Origin: Cyanobium gracile_A | Lineage (GTDB): Bacteria; Cyanobacteriota; Cyanobacteriia; PCC-6307; Cyanobiaceae | Length of the DNA stretch: 64,000 bases | Reading direction: 5' to 3' | Assembly: GCF_034931305.1 (NCBI RefSeq) | Contig: NZ_JAYGHY010000007.1 | Location: forward strand, 1-64,000 | In this document: piece after piece, positions 43,803 to 54,013 of the stretch | How positions within the stretch are numbered: position 1 is the stretch's first letter | Layout of the letters: the number at the start of each line of letters is the position of its first letter | Translations under genes and position numbers: made by a program | Notes under the pieces: model-generated | Seen by the model: only the letters and a program-made list of their open reading frames with translations | The model's database searches: none | What the model was told of the DNA's origin: nothing

Positions 43803-44891
43803 TCAGAACCACTCCGACTGGGCGTCCTCCTTGGGGTTGACTTTGGCGTGGGGGGTGGTGCGACGGAACTCCATCGTGATGCTGCGCTTCTGCTCGCCGT
43901 CGGCGGCCAGGGCCTCGATCGGATACAGCTGCTGGCCATCCCGGAAGGGAACCTGGAGCCGGAAGGTGCCATCAGAGGAGAGTGGAATCTCCTCACCGCC
44001 GATGGTCAGGCGGGCGGAGGGATCGGTGGCGCCGTACACAATCAGTTCGGCATCGGCCACCAGCCAGAAGGAGCGCTGGCGAGCGGCCACCCCGCCGATG
44101 CCGGAGCCGCTGCGGCCGGAGGCCCAGGGGCCCGCACCGGAGGCGGAGAAGTCGACATCGCCATACAGACCGGAGCCGGAATCGATCTCATGAAACGCCT
44201 CCGACCCCCTTCCGAGGGGACGCCAGGGGCTCGTGGCGCTCTGGTAAAGCCGCTCGTGCAGGTCGTTGATGATCTCCCTGGTCGGCCCAGGAGCAGGCGT
44301 GCCGTCAAGCGCCGGAGGCATGGAGAAGGCCACGAAGGGGTCGGGCACGCTGATGGCCGGGCCGTCCAGATCAGGGACGTGGGCCGTGGCGGAAAACGCC
44401 AGGGAAATCCAGCCGCCGCTGCCGCCCTTACGGAAGCCGAGCTCCACCCTGTAGTCGCGTCCGGAAAGGGGCACCGGCAGATACCACTCGGTGGCCTGGC
44501 TTTCAACGACCACTTCCTGGAGGGTGTGGGGATGGGTGGACCCGCCGTCGAGTCCAGTCACGTCGGCGACACGCAGGCAAAGCTGGGTGGCGCCATCGGC
44601 CTGGGCCCGGCTCCTGTCGGTCGGGTTGATCGACCAGCGCACCTGGGACCACTGGGGATCACGGGGCAGGAAGGCGATCCAGGAAGCCTCTCCGCCGCCG
44701 CCGCTCGGCGGCGCCACGGAAGAGCTGGCGGCGACCGGGGACGCCGCCGCAGGGGAGGGATCCTGCGCGGGTGATGACTCCGGTTCGGCGGGCTCGTCCC
44801 GCCCGCCGAGTCCGATGGTCCTGGCCAGGGCGCCGAGTCGTCGCAGGGGCTGGCTCAGAAAGGTGGTGAACCGGCTGGGACGACTGCTCAT
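43803..44891 (-). CDS. DUF4912 domain protein
   Basis: A 362-residue protein. A basic N-terminus and a Pro/Ala/Ser-rich linker (residues 30-65) precede a DUF4912 domain starting SWIAFLPRDPQWSQVRW, containing LCLRVADVTG and the conserved VVVESQATEWYLPVPLSGRDYRVELGF. A second beta-rich segment ends the protein. DUF4912 is a Sec-like all-beta domain of unknown function. No signal peptide was seen. It follows aroB on the same strand and ends just after the convergent MidA-like gene. Confidence 0.82.
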   Translation of the reverse strand: MSSRPSRFTTFLSQPLRRLGALARTIGLGGRDEPAEPESSPAQDPSPAAASPVAASSSVAPPSGGGGEASWIAFLPRDPQWSQVRWSINPTDRSRAQADGATQLCLRVADVTGLDGGSTHPHTLQEVVVESQATEWYLPVPLSGRDYRVELGFRKGGSGGWISLAFSATAHVPDLDGPAISVPDPFVAFSMPPALDGTPAPGPTREIINDLHERLYQSATSPWRPLGRGSEAFHEIDSGSGLYGDVDFSASGAGPWASGRSGSGIGGVAARQRSFWLVADAELIVYGATDPSARLTIGGEEIPLSSDGTFRLQVPFRDGQQLYPIEALAADGEQKRSITMEFRRTTPHAKVNPKEDAQSEWF

Positions 44892-44955
44892 GGGCCGTGA
44901 GGAATAAAAACCTTCCGGTGATGGTCTCCGATCTATCGGGCCCGCGCCTTCCCTG

Positions 44956-46098
44956 TCAGCGAAAGACCACGTTCGAAGCGGCGACCGCCAGGGCGGCTCT
45001 GATCGTGGCGGGATCGACGTCGTCGCGGATGGTGACCGATCCCACGCCGGTGGGCAGCACGAAGCGCACCTTCCCCTGACGCACCTTCTTGTCCGCCTGC
45101 AGGGCGGTCAGCACCACGTCCGGATCGAGGGCCGGCCAGCCCATGGGCAGCCCAGCGGCCGCCACCAGCCTGCGCTGCCTGTCCTGATCCGCCTGGCTCC
45201 ACAGCCCCATCGCCACGGCGATGTCGCCGGCGGCGATCATGCCCAGGCCCACCGCTTCACCGTGCAGCCAGGTGCCGTAGCCGCTGAGGTTCTCCACCGC
45301 ATGGCCGAGCGTGTGGCCGTAGTTGAGGATCGCCCGCAGACCCCCTTCCCGTTCGTCGGCGGCCACCACCCTGGCCTTGGCGGCGGCGGAGCGCTCGAGC
45401 AGGCGTTGCAGCAGCTCGGGGCCCATGGCCTCGCGGCTGGCCAGGGCGCCCCGAGGATCACGCTCGGCGGCCTGCTCCAGATCGTTGAAGAGCTGCTCAT
45501 CGCCGATGACGGCGTACTTGATCACCTCCGCCATGCCGGCGCGGAACTCGCGCTCCGGCAAGGTGACCAGCACCCGCGGGTCAATCAGCACCAGCTTCGG
45601 TTGGTGGAAGGCGCCGATCAGGTTCTTCCCCCCCGGGTGGTTCACCCCCGTCTTGCCGCCGATGGCGGCGTCCACCATCGCCAGCAGGGTGGTGGGCACC
45701 TGCACCACGGCGATGCCCCGCAGCCAGGTGGCGGCGGCGAAGCCGGCCATGTCGCCCACCACACCGCCCCCCAGGGCGACGATCAGGGAGCTCCGCTCCA
45801 GGCGATGTGCAAAGGCGGCGTCGTGGATCGCCGCCACGGTGGCGGGGGTCTTGCGCTCTTCGCCGGCCTCCAGCACCAGGGTCCGCACCACGAACCCGCT
45901 GGACTCAAGGCCCGTCAGCGCTTCAGCACCATGGAACCCCTGCACCTCCGGATTGGTCACCACCAGCACCCGGGTGCCGCTCTGGAAACCGCGCTCGATC
46001 AGGAAGGAACCCAGGCGGCCGAGCAGCCCCTCGCCGATCAGGATCGGATAGGGATCGGCGGTCAGGGACACCGTGATGGTGCGGTGGTCCTGCGGCAT
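44956..46098 (-). CDS. aroB: 3-dehydroquinate synthase
   Basis: Second step of the shikimate pathway: cyclises DAHP to 3-dehydroquinate with NAD+ and a divalent metal. A 380-residue protein with NAD-binding GGGVVGDMAGFAAATWLRG, substrate loop DAAIGGKTGVNHPGGKNLIG and FHQPKLVLID, followed by the metal-ligand region around GLRAILNYGHTLGHAVE. ATG 46098 is used. It is 27 bases behind recQ on the same strand, so the two may be cotranscribed. Confidence 0.97.
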   Translation of the reverse strand: MPQDHRTITVSLTADPYPILIGEGLLGRLGSFLIERGFQSGTRVLVVTNPEVQGFHGAEALTGLESSGFVVRTLVLEAGEERKTPATVAAIHDAAFAHRLERSSLIVALGGGVVGDMAGFAAATWLRGIAVVQVPTTLLAMVDAAIGGKTGVNHPGGKNLIGAFHQPKLVLIDPRVLVTLPEREFRAGMAEVIKYAVIGDEQLFNDLEQAAERDPRGALASREAMGPELLQRLLERSAAAKARVVAADEREGGLRAILNYGHTLGHAVENLSGYGTWLHGEAVGLGMIAAGDIAVAMGLWSQADQDRQRRLVAAAGLPMGWPALDPDVVLTALQADKKVRQGKVRFVLPTGVGSVTIRDDVDPATIRAALAVAASNVVFR

Positions 46099-46125
46099 GG
46101 ACGGGGTTTCAACGGTGGGCTGAGG

Positions 46126-47943
<1,818 letters not shown>

Positions 47944-48040
47944 CGGAATGGCGGATCGAACGGCGGCGGATTGAACGGCATCGGTGGCCTCCAGCCTTGC
48001 TGCCGATTGTGCAACGGCCAACGTCCGGCAGGATGCACCG

Positions 48041-48937
48041 ATGGCCACACCCACCCCTACTGCGCCGGCACCCAGCCGCTCTGCCTGGGCGTTTCTGGCC
48101 CCCGCCCTGCTGTTGCTGGCGGTGTCGGTGCTGATTCCGGCGGCCATGGCCCTGGTGATCAGCTTCACCCGCACGGGGCTGGATGTGAGCGAGCCGCTCA
48201 CCTTCGTGGGTCTGGCCAACTTCCGCCGGCTGCTGGCCGATCCGATGCTGCTGCGGGTGACCGGCACCACCTTCCTCTACCTCGTGGGGGTGGTGCCACC
48301 GATCGTCCTCGGGGCCCTTGGCCTGGCGGTGCTCGTCAACCGCCAGCTGCCGGGCATCCACTGGTTCCGCGGCGCCTTCTACACCCCGGTGCTGGTGTCT
48401 CTGGTGGTGGCGGCGATCGCCTTCCGCTGGCTCTATGCGGAAAACGGTTTGGTCAATGGCTGGCTCGGGGCCCTGCTGGGTGATCGCTTCACGCCGATCG
48501 GCTTTCTCACGTCCACGGGCCTTGCCCTGCCCTCGGTGATGCTGGTCACCCTGTGGAAGGGCCTCGGCTATTACATGGTCATCTTCGTGGCCGGCCTGCA
48601 GGGAATCTCCGCCGATCTCTACGAGGCGGCGGCCCTTGATGGCAGCGAGGGCTGGCGCCGCCACCTGGATATCACCCTGCCCCTGCTCAGGCCCTACATC
48701 ACCCTGGTGGCGGTGATTTCGGCCATCGGGGCCACCAAGGTGTTCGAAGAGGTGTATCTGATGACCCAGGGGGGGCCGGCCGACAGCACCCGCACGATCG
48801 TCTATTACGTGTACGACCAGGCCTTTTCGGAGCTGGAGATCAGCTACGCCTGCACCGTCGGTTTGGCGCTGTTTCTGATCGTGCTGCTGCTGAGCCTGCT
48901 CCGCTACGCCTTCGCCGCCGAGAACCCTCTGCAGTGA
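48041..48937 (+). CDS. Sugar-type ABC transporter permease (MalF/UgpA family), orphan
   Basis: A 298-residue inner-membrane permease with six hydrophobic helices and the EAA loop YEAAALDGSEGWRRHLDITLPLLRP that docks the ATPase; the tail FEEVYLMTQGGPADST is typical of the MalF/UgpA half. Neither the MalG/UgpE half, nor an ATPase, nor a binding protein lies beside it, so partners must be encoded elsewhere. Substrate unknown (sugars, glycerol phosphate and compatible solutes are family substrates). ATG 48041 is used. purK begins 75 bases downstream. Confidence 0.88.
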   Translation: MATPTPTAPAPSRSAWAFLAPALLLLAVSVLIPAAMALVISFTRTGLDVSEPLTFVGLANFRRLLADPMLLRVTGTTFLYLVGVVPPIVLGALGLAVLVNRQLPGIHWFRGAFYTPVLVSLVVAAIAFRWLYAENGLVNGWLGALLGDRFTPIGFLTSTGLALPSVMLVTLWKGLGYYMVIFVAGLQGISADLYEAAALDGSEGWRRHLDITLPLLRPYITLVAVISAIGATKVFEEVYLMTQGGPADSTRTIVYYVYDQAFSELEISYACTVGLALFLIVLLLSLLRYAFAAENPLQ

Positions 48938-49012
48938 GGACCCTCCCGGCTCTGAGGTGGGGCCTTGACGCCCGGGTGGCAGGCTGGACCACGGTTCGAA
49001 CAACCTTGCAGG

Positions 49013-50293
49013 GTGCAGACCATCCCTGACCCCGATCCCCAGACCAGCGCCGCTGCGATCGATGCCATCGGTGTCGTGGGGGGCGGCCAGCTGGCCTGGA
49101 TGCTGGCCCAAGCCGCCCGGGACCTCGGCGTCGCCCTGCATGTGCAGACCCCCGGCGCCGACGATCCGGCCACCCGCGAAGCAGCCAGTGTGGTCCTGGC
49201 CCCCGTCGATGACGTGGCCGCCACCCGGGAACTGGCCAGCCGCTGCCGTGCCATCAGCTTCGAAAACGAATGGATTCCCCTCGAGGCGCTACAGGCGCTT
49301 GAGGGTCCTGGCCTCCAGTTCCTGCCAGGACTCGAGGCCCTGCAACCCCTGGTGAGCAAGGAAGGCCAGCGGCGCCTTCTGGCCGACCTGCACCTGCCGT
49401 CACCCCGTTGGTTCCCCCTGGCCGACGTCCTCCAGCCCGCCACGCCTTCCGCAGCGGATGGGGGGCAGGCCTCCATGCCGGCGAGCCTGCCGCTCCCCCT
49501 GCGATCCCCTGCGACTCCCCGCCTTCCCGAGGGCTTCGACTTCCCGATGATGGCCAAGGCCAGCCGCGGGGGTTACGACGGCCGGGGCACGGTGCCCGTG
49601 GCCGACCTGGCCGCACTGGAGGCGCTGCTCGCCAGGGTCGCCCCCGACGACTGGATCCTCGAGGAGCTGGTGCGCTTCGACCAGGAGCTGGCGCTGGTGG
49701 CCTGTCGCGACCAGCACGGCACGGTGGCTTGCTATCCCTTGGTGCAGACGCACCAGCACCGCCGTGTCTGCGACTGGGTGCTCTTCCCCGCGCCGGTGGA
49801 TCACCGGGTCGAGGTGTTCGCCCGCAACGTGGCCGCTTCCCTGCTCACCGCCCTCGACTACGTGGGCGTGCTGTCGATCGAGTTCTTCTACGGGCCTTCG
49901 GGTCTGCAGGTCAACGAGCTGGCCCCCCGTACCCACAACTCCGGCCACCTGACGATCGAGGCCTGCCGCACCAGCCAGTTCTCCCAGCAGGTGCGCATCG
50001 TCGCCGGGCTGCCGATGGGCGCCACCGACGCCGTCGTGCCCGGTGCCTTGATGGTCAACCTGCTCGCGCCGGAGGGTGGCGATGCCGACCAGCTGGAACG
50101 GCGCCGCGCCCTTGAGGCGCTTCCCGGCGCTCACCTGCACTGGTACGGCAAGCAAGGCGGTGGCGCCGGCCGCAAGCTGGGCCACCTCACCCTGCTGCTT
50201 GAGGGCCGCAACGCCACCGAGCGTGAACGGGACCAACAACGCCGGCTGGCGGAGGTGCGGGCCATCTGGCCGCTGCCCGACCAACCCACTTAG
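49013..50293 (+). CDS. purK: 5-(carboxyamino)imidazole ribonucleotide synthase PurK
   Basis: ATP-grasp enzyme of purine synthesis that carboxylates AIR to N5-CAIR. A 426-residue protein: N-terminal IGVVGGGQLAWMLA, ATP-grasp KASRGGYDGRGT, metal-binding VNELAPRTHNSGHLTIEA and HWYGK. A Pro/Ala/Ser-rich stretch of about 35 residues (around 145-180, 431-539 bases into the gene) interrupts the fold between LADLHLPSPRW and FDFPMMAKAS, making it longer than usual. The start is GTG 49013. The stop codon overlaps a -10-like TAGGAT for the 6S RNA just behind it. Confidence 0.94.
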   Translation: MQTIPDPDPQTSAAAIDAIGVVGGGQLAWMLAQAARDLGVALHVQTPGADDPATREAASVVLAPVDDVAATRELASRCRAISFENEWIPLEALQALEGPGLQFLPGLEALQPLVSKEGQRRLLADLHLPSPRWFPLADVLQPATPSAADGGQASMPASLPLPLRSPATPRLPEGFDFPMMAKASRGGYDGRGTVPVADLAALEALLARVAPDDWILEELVRFDQELALVACRDQHGTVACYPLVQTHQHRRVCDWVLFPAPVDHRVEVFARNVAASLLTALDYVGVLSIEFFYGPSGLQVNELAPRTHNSGHLTIEACRTSQFSQQVRIVAGLPMGATDAVVPGALMVNLLAPEGGDADQLERRRALEALPGAHLHWYGKQGGGAGRKLGHLTLLLEGRNATERERDQQRRLAEVRAIWPLPDQPT

Positions 50294-50296
50294 GAT
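50291..50296 (+). promoter_or_regulatory. Possible -10 element of the 6S RNA gene, overlapping the purK stop
   Basis: TAGGAT contains the purK stop codon TAG and lies six bases upstream of the first paired base of the 6S RNA (50303), the distance expected of a -10 box. No clear -35 is visible 17 bases further upstream. Confidence 0.4.
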
Positions 50297-50302
50297 GGGC
50301 TC

Positions 50303-50480
50303 GGACTGCTGTGTTGGTGACTGCCTTTCACAGTTTTCTGATCTGACTCCCTTTCGACGCGGGGAGTCTTCAGCGACGGCAACGTATACCGGCTTCACGG
50401 CCGGAAACGAAGCCCCGCCCCTGACTCCCCACCTGGTTCATCCAGGTCGAACACTGGGGCAAGACGGCACGGCGGTCCAC
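50303..50480 (+). ncRNA. ssaA: 6S RNA
   Basis: Regulatory RNA that mimics an open promoter and sequesters RNA polymerase. The ends form a 14-pair closing stem: GGACTGCTGTGTTG (50303-50316) with CGGCACGGCGGTCC (50465-50478), with only G-T wobbles. Inside, GGGGAGTC pairs with GACTCCCC, and an apical hairpin CCGGC-TTCACG-GCCGG caps the rod. Total length of about 178 bases and a position directly behind purK match what I recall of cyanobacterial 6S RNAs. Exact ends are inferred from pairing. Confidence 0.85.
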
Positions 50481-50512
50481 CCCTTTCTGCTTCCAATGGC
50501 GCCCGGCCCGGC

Positions 50513-50989
50513 ATGCTGGTGCAACGTCCATCCGCCACCGTGATCAGCGAGCTTCCGAGCTTCCAGTCGTCGTTCGAGCGCCTCCTGGCCCGCGCCCCCG
50601 GCCCCATCTTTCCTCGTGCCCGGGCGCTCTATCTGCAGAAGTACCCCCTGGAAGAGGAGAGCCAGGGGGACTTCCGCACCTTTCTGCTGGAGGAGGACAT
50701 CCAGGAGAGTCCGGCCGGTGCTGTCAGGATTCGGGCCCTGGCCCTGGCGGTTGTGGCCTGGGGCCAACCCTGCTTCGATGCGAACGCTGCGGCTGCCTAC
50801 CTCGAGCGTCGCTGGGGGCTGCGGCCCCACGATCTGCAGGAGGTGGAAGGGGCGAGCTGGTTCCGGGAGGCCGGGGCCTATGGCCGCTTCCGCACCCCGG
50901 CGGTCTACGAGCGGGTAGCCCCCACCAGCCTGCTCAGTTCGTCAGCCGATCCACGGCCTCCTGCAGCTGATCCCGGCTCAGGCGAGTGA
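50513..50989 (+). CDS. Hypothetical protein (158 aa)
   Basis: Not recognised. The body (about residues 10-130) is regular and helix-rich: ISELPSFQSSFERLLARAPG, LFLE-like acidic LLEEDIQES, and a small C-terminal domain with YLERRWGLRPHDLQEVEG. No signal peptide, membrane helix or catalytic motif is visible. ATG 50513 is used; GTG 50540 (MISELPSF) is an equally good start. The last 56 bases run antisense into the DUF2103 gene and encode a Pro/Ser-rich tail. It lies about 33 bases behind the 6S RNA. Confidence 0.65.
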   Translation: MLVQRPSATVISELPSFQSSFERLLARAPGPIFPRARALYLQKYPLEEESQGDFRTFLLEEDIQESPAGAVRIRALALAVVAWGQPCFDANAAAAYLERRWGLRPHDLQEVEGASWFREAGAYGRFRTPAVYERVAPTSLLSSSADPRPPAADPGSGE

Positions 50990-51209
50990 CCACAAAGACC
51001 TCCTGAGCCGTGCTGCCTCTGCGGGCCAGCAGCTTGTGGCCCCCGGTGATCGGGCTCGAGACCCGCAGCCGCAAGCCGATGCTGCGGCCCTTCACCCGTG
51101 AGATCACCGCCGGCGTGATCGTGTCGATGTCCGGCAGGGTGGCCAGCCGCCGCAGCAGCGGGATGAGGCCCTCCACGTAGGTGCTGTGGGTGATCACGAG
51201 CCGGGCCAT
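50934..51209 (-). CDS. DUF2103 protein
   Basis: A 91-residue protein with the DUF2103 pattern: ITHSTYVEGLIPLLRRL, then ITPAVISRVKG, LRLRVSSPITGGHKLLARRGS and QEVFVVT. Proteins of this family have been annotated as predicted metal-binding; the residues here (His near both ends, no Cys) do not settle that. It follows clpS by nine bases, so it is probably in the same transcript. Its 3' end overlaps the convergent hypothetical gene by 56 bases. Confidence 0.82.
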   Translation of the reverse strand: MARLVITHSTYVEGLIPLLRRLATLPDIDTITPAVISRVKGRSIGLRLRVSSPITGGHKLLARRGSTAQEVFVVTRLSRDQLQEAVDRLTN

Positions 51210-51218
51210 GGCCGTTCC

Positions 51219-51512
51219 TCAGCCCTGGCCCAGCGGTGCCATGGTCAGCCCCTCGGCGGTGAGCAGCTGGTGGTAAAGCTCCCCCTGCTCCAGAGGACCA
51301 CTCCAGACGACCGCCGATCCTTCCCCATCGATCCGGTGGGCCAGGGTCCAGGCCTGATCGGGCTGCATGCCGGGCAGGTGCCGCACCAGGGCCTCCACCA
51401 CGTGCTGAAACGTGTTGACGTCATCGTCGAGGACGATGACATTCACGTTGGGGTAGCGCTCCTGGAGGCGCTGCCCTGCCTGGGCGGGACTTCTCGTTGG
51501 AGCGACGACCAT
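51219..51512 (-). CDS. clpS: Clp protease adaptor ClpS
   Basis: N-end-rule adaptor that delivers substrates to ClpC/ClpP. A 97-residue protein with a disordered N-terminus and the ClpS core VNVIVLDDDVNTFQHVVEALV (the usual NDD...T..FVV pattern, here DDDVNTFQHVV), then a HRIDGEGSAVVWSG loop and a TAEGLTMAPL end. The changed first residue of the NDD motif and the HVV substitution set it apart from canonical ClpS, so it may be a second-type adaptor. clpP lies 2.5 kb away. Confidence 0.88.
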   Translation of the reverse strand: MVVAPTRSPAQAGQRLQERYPNVNVIVLDDDVNTFQHVVEALVRHLPGMQPDQAWTLAHRIDGEGSAVVWSGPLEQGELYHQLLTAEGLTMAPLGQG

Positions 51513-51575
51513 GGGCCTTCAGCGGCTGCCGGTCACCAGCGTAGGTAACATGCGTTCACCCATGAATCGGGCTCG

Positions 51576-51677
51576 ATGTTGATCACCCTTGGTTGGTCCG
51601 CCCTGGCGGCCATCTTCACCTTCTCGATCGCCATGGTGGTGTGGGGCCGCAACGGTGACAACAGCATCGGTTTCTGA
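51576..51677 (+). CDS. petN: Cytochrome b6f complex subunit PetN
   Basis: A 33-residue single-helix subunit VIII of the cytochrome b6f complex. Sequence pattern: MLITLGWSALAAIFTF, then SIAMVVWGRNGD. Length and the WGRNGD end are diagnostic. It is divergent from clpS with 63 bases between starts; a TAACAT hexamer (51546-51551) is a possible -10. A second small membrane ORF begins 23 bases before its stop. Confidence 0.96.
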   Translation: MLITLGWSALAAIFTFSIAMVVWGRNGDNSIGF

Positions 51678-51822
51678 TCTGGCCTTCCCCACCACCACCC
51701 TGCTGGCGGGTCTGGCCTCCGCTCTGCTCCTTTTTGTGAGCGTCGGCGTCATTTACCTGTCCACGGTCGAATGGCGTGACCGCCGCCGCCGTCGCTCCAC
51801 CGAAGGTCGCCCCCGCTCCTGA
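51655..51822 (+). CDS. Small single-helix membrane protein overlapping petN (55 aa)
   Basis: A 55-residue protein with one helix (TLLAGLASALLLFVSVGVIYL, slightly over 20 residues long) and a very basic tail (WRDRRRRRSTEGR). Its GTG 51655 start lies within petN and overlaps it by 23 bases, implying coupled expression with the b6f subunit. I do not recognise the family. The regular membrane-plus-basic-tail layout and position suggest a thylakoid accessory protein, but this is inference. Confidence 0.65.
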   Translation: MTTASVSDLAFPTTTLLAGLASALLLFVSVGVIYLSTVEWRDRRRRRSTEGRPRS

Positions 51823-51917
51823 GCCCCTTCGCTGACCCTGGTGTCGCTGGCTTTTCGATCCGTGTCTCAAGGCGAGCAGCGCATCACCCACCGAGGCCGA
51901 ACCCTGTCGGCGTTTGC

Positions 51918-53291
51918 ATGAGCCGTCCGTTCGATCGTCTGCGACGTTCTCTGCTGGCACCGGCCCTGCCCCGGCTGCCGCGGCCCCCGCTGCCAGCCAC
52001 CACGGCCACGCTGCTGCTCTTGTTGCTGCTGCCCAGCCTGACCCTATGGCGCTGGCCCAGGCCCAGGGCCCAGGGGCTGGAGCAGCTGATGGCGGTGAGC
52101 AGCTTGCTGCAGAGCTTTGCCGCCAGTCCAGAGCGACCCGTTCCAGCCCTCTGGCGCGAGCGCTTCGGTGCCACTCCGGCCAACCGCCTGTGGCGGGACC
52201 AACGACGCACCTGGTGGCAGTTCTGGGGGCCCCATGCTGACGGGGGGGCTTATCTGGCCGTCCAGGACAACGCCGGTGCCGGCTCCCAGCGCCCCCTGCC
52301 CACCAATGGGCTGCGGGTCGGGAACCTGCTGGTGGTTGCACCGGATGCCCTCTCGCGGCGCCTGCTCCAGGATCAGTTGCGGCCCGATCAGCGGGCTGGG
52401 CGAGGGCTCTACAGCGCCTGTCTGCCCCGGCTGGAGAGCGGTCAGGGGGTGTTCTGGAACGCCTCCGGCCTCGGGGCGCTGGTGGGCCCCCTGGCCCCCC
52501 TGCTGGAGGCCTACCAGGAGGGTTGCCTCTCCCTGTCGCTGGAGTCCTCCGAGCTGCGCTGGCGGGGCGAAGCCACCGACCGTGGCGCGGCGGCAGGTCC
52601 GGCCGAATCCGTCCGGGCCCCCGACGTCACGGCCTCCAGCCTGCCGCCCCTGCCGCCCGACCTGCTGCTGGAAGTTCAGGGATCGTCCCTTGAACAGTTG
52701 TTCCGCGGGTTGCTGTCGCGGCAGCTGATCCGGGATCCCCTGGCGGCGCGCTACGGCATCGACACCAAGGGCCTGGCGCTGCTGCGGCGATCCCCGTTCC
52801 GTCTGCGTCTCCAGCCCCAGGCCAGCGGCCCCTTTCAGGCGTCGCTCGAGCTCCAGGTGGCGGTGGGGACCGACAGGCAGGCCTGGCGACAGCTGTTGCT
52901 CGGCCTGGCCCGTTCCCTGCAGGCCCAGGGCCTGCAGGAGGTGCCTGGCGTGAGCACGCCGTCCCAGGCCCAGACAGCCACCTGGCGGCGGGAGGATGGG
53001 GTGGTGCTCGGGGGTTGGCGCTGGATCGGGGACAACGGACCCAGGCCCCAGCTGTTGCTGTTCCTCGGGCCGGTACCGGCCCGCTGGCAGAGCATGTCCA
53101 TCACCGGAGATCAGGCTCCCGGCTCAGGTTCGCTGTGGTTGCGGGTCCGCCCCCAGGGCCTGGATCAGCTGGGCCTGCTGCCCGAACCCCTGCCGGAACT
53201 GGTCCGTCGCGCCGACCAGCTGGCGATGGAGGCCGCCCCCGGCCAAGGCGGGGTCAGCTGGCTGAGGGGACGCCTTCGGGTGATGCCGTGA
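51918..53291 (+). CDS. Membrane-anchored hypothetical protein (457 aa)
   Basis: Not recognised with certainty. A basic N-terminus and a hydrophobic helix (TATLLLLLLLPSLTLW, about residues 28-44) anchor a large domain of repeated hydrophilic and beta/alpha segments. Motifs such as LPPLPPDLLLEVQGSSLEQLF and LWLRVRPQGLDQLGLLP recall DUF3352-like cyanobacterial proteins, but the match is weak. No catalytic residues stand out. Its last 38 bases overlap the convergent psb29. Confidence 0.65.
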   Translation: MSRPFDRLRRSLLAPALPRLPRPPLPATTATLLLLLLLPSLTLWRWPRPRAQGLEQLMAVSSLLQSFAASPERPVPALWRERFGATPANRLWRDQRRTWWQFWGPHADGGAYLAVQDNAGAGSQRPLPTNGLRVGNLLVVAPDALSRRLLQDQLRPDQRAGRGLYSACLPRLESGQGVFWNASGLGALVGPLAPLLEAYQEGCLSLSLESSELRWRGEATDRGAAAGPAESVRAPDVTASSLPPLPPDLLLEVQGSSLEQLFRGLLSRQLIRDPLAARYGIDTKGLALLRRSPFRLRLQPQASGPFQASLELQVAVGTDRQAWRQLLLGLARSLQAQGLQEVPGVSTPSQAQTATWRREDGVVLGGWRWIGDNGPRPQLLLFLGPVPARWQSMSITGDQAPGSGSLWLRVRPQGLDQLGLLPEPLPELVRRADQLAMEAAPGQGGVSWLRGRLRVMP

Positions 53292-53949
53292 TCTCCTGCC
53301 GTTCGCGCCGACGACGCTCGGCGGCCACGGTTTCCTCCATGAGCTCGACGGCCATGGACATCTTCTCGAGGTTGCTGGCGTAGAGGGAGAGGTCCTTATC
53401 GAGCCGGTCGCGCAGCAGGCCGATCGAAGCACCAATCTCGTGGGCGAGCTGGCGCAGGGCCTGGGGCTCCATGGCGTCGTCGGCGAGGGCCTGTTCCAGC
53501 AAAGCGAGCAGCCCCACGGCCATCAGACGCGAGTAGTGGAAATCCGGCCGGCGGATGCTGGCCAGGGCCGTGGCCACCGGTGCTGGTGCCCCTTCTCCCT
53601 GGGCTTCGATCCACTGCCTCACCTCCTGCTGGCTGTGGCGTCCCATGGCCGCAAGGGCCTCAGCGGACTGGCGGCGCAGATCGGGGCCGTCATAGCCGGA
53701 GGAGGCGCACAGGGCCTCGAACAGGGGTCCCTTCTGGTCCTCGGGGCGGTAGCCGCGGGCGAAGCCGTCGAACACCTGAACAAGACCAACGGCGAACAGG
53801 GGATCACTCTGGAAGCCCTTCTGGCGGCTCAGCAGGTGGAGCTCGACCAGCAATTCGTCGACCATGCGCCGGTAGAGGGGACCGATGACATGGGGGAAGG
53901 CGCCATGGAAGGCACGCTTGCTGTCAGCGACGGTGAGAGCAGCGCTCAC
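53254..53949 (-). CDS. psb29: Photosystem II biogenesis protein Psb29/Thf1
   Basis: A 231-residue protein matching Thf1/Psb29, needed for normal PSII assembly and FtsH-dependent repair. Conserved block: TVADSKRAFHGAFPHVI, PLYRRMVDELLVELHLLS, DPLFAVGLVQVFDGF and GYRPED. A C-terminal basic coiled-coil tail follows (EETVAAERRRRERQE). GTG 53949 (start of the conserved region) is used; TTG 54027 would extend it by 26 residues. It is divergent from clpP, and ftsH is just beyond clpP; Psb29 and FtsH are known functional partners. Confidence 0.92.
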   Translation of the reverse strand: MSAALTVADSKRAFHGAFPHVIGPLYRRMVDELLVELHLLSRQKGFQSDPLFAVGLVQVFDGFARGYRPEDQKGPLFEALCASSGYDGPDLRRQSAEALAAMGRHSQQEVRQWIEAQGEGAPAPVATALASIRRPDFHYSRLMAVGLLALLEQALADDAMEPQALRQLAHEIGASIGLLRDRLDKDLSLYASNLEKMSMAVELMEETVAAERRRRERQEITASPEGVPSAS

Positions 53950-54013
53950 GCGGTTGGATTCTTCGTTGCTGCGACCATAGCGCTGCAGGCACTCGACCCG
54001 ATCCGCGGCTGGG

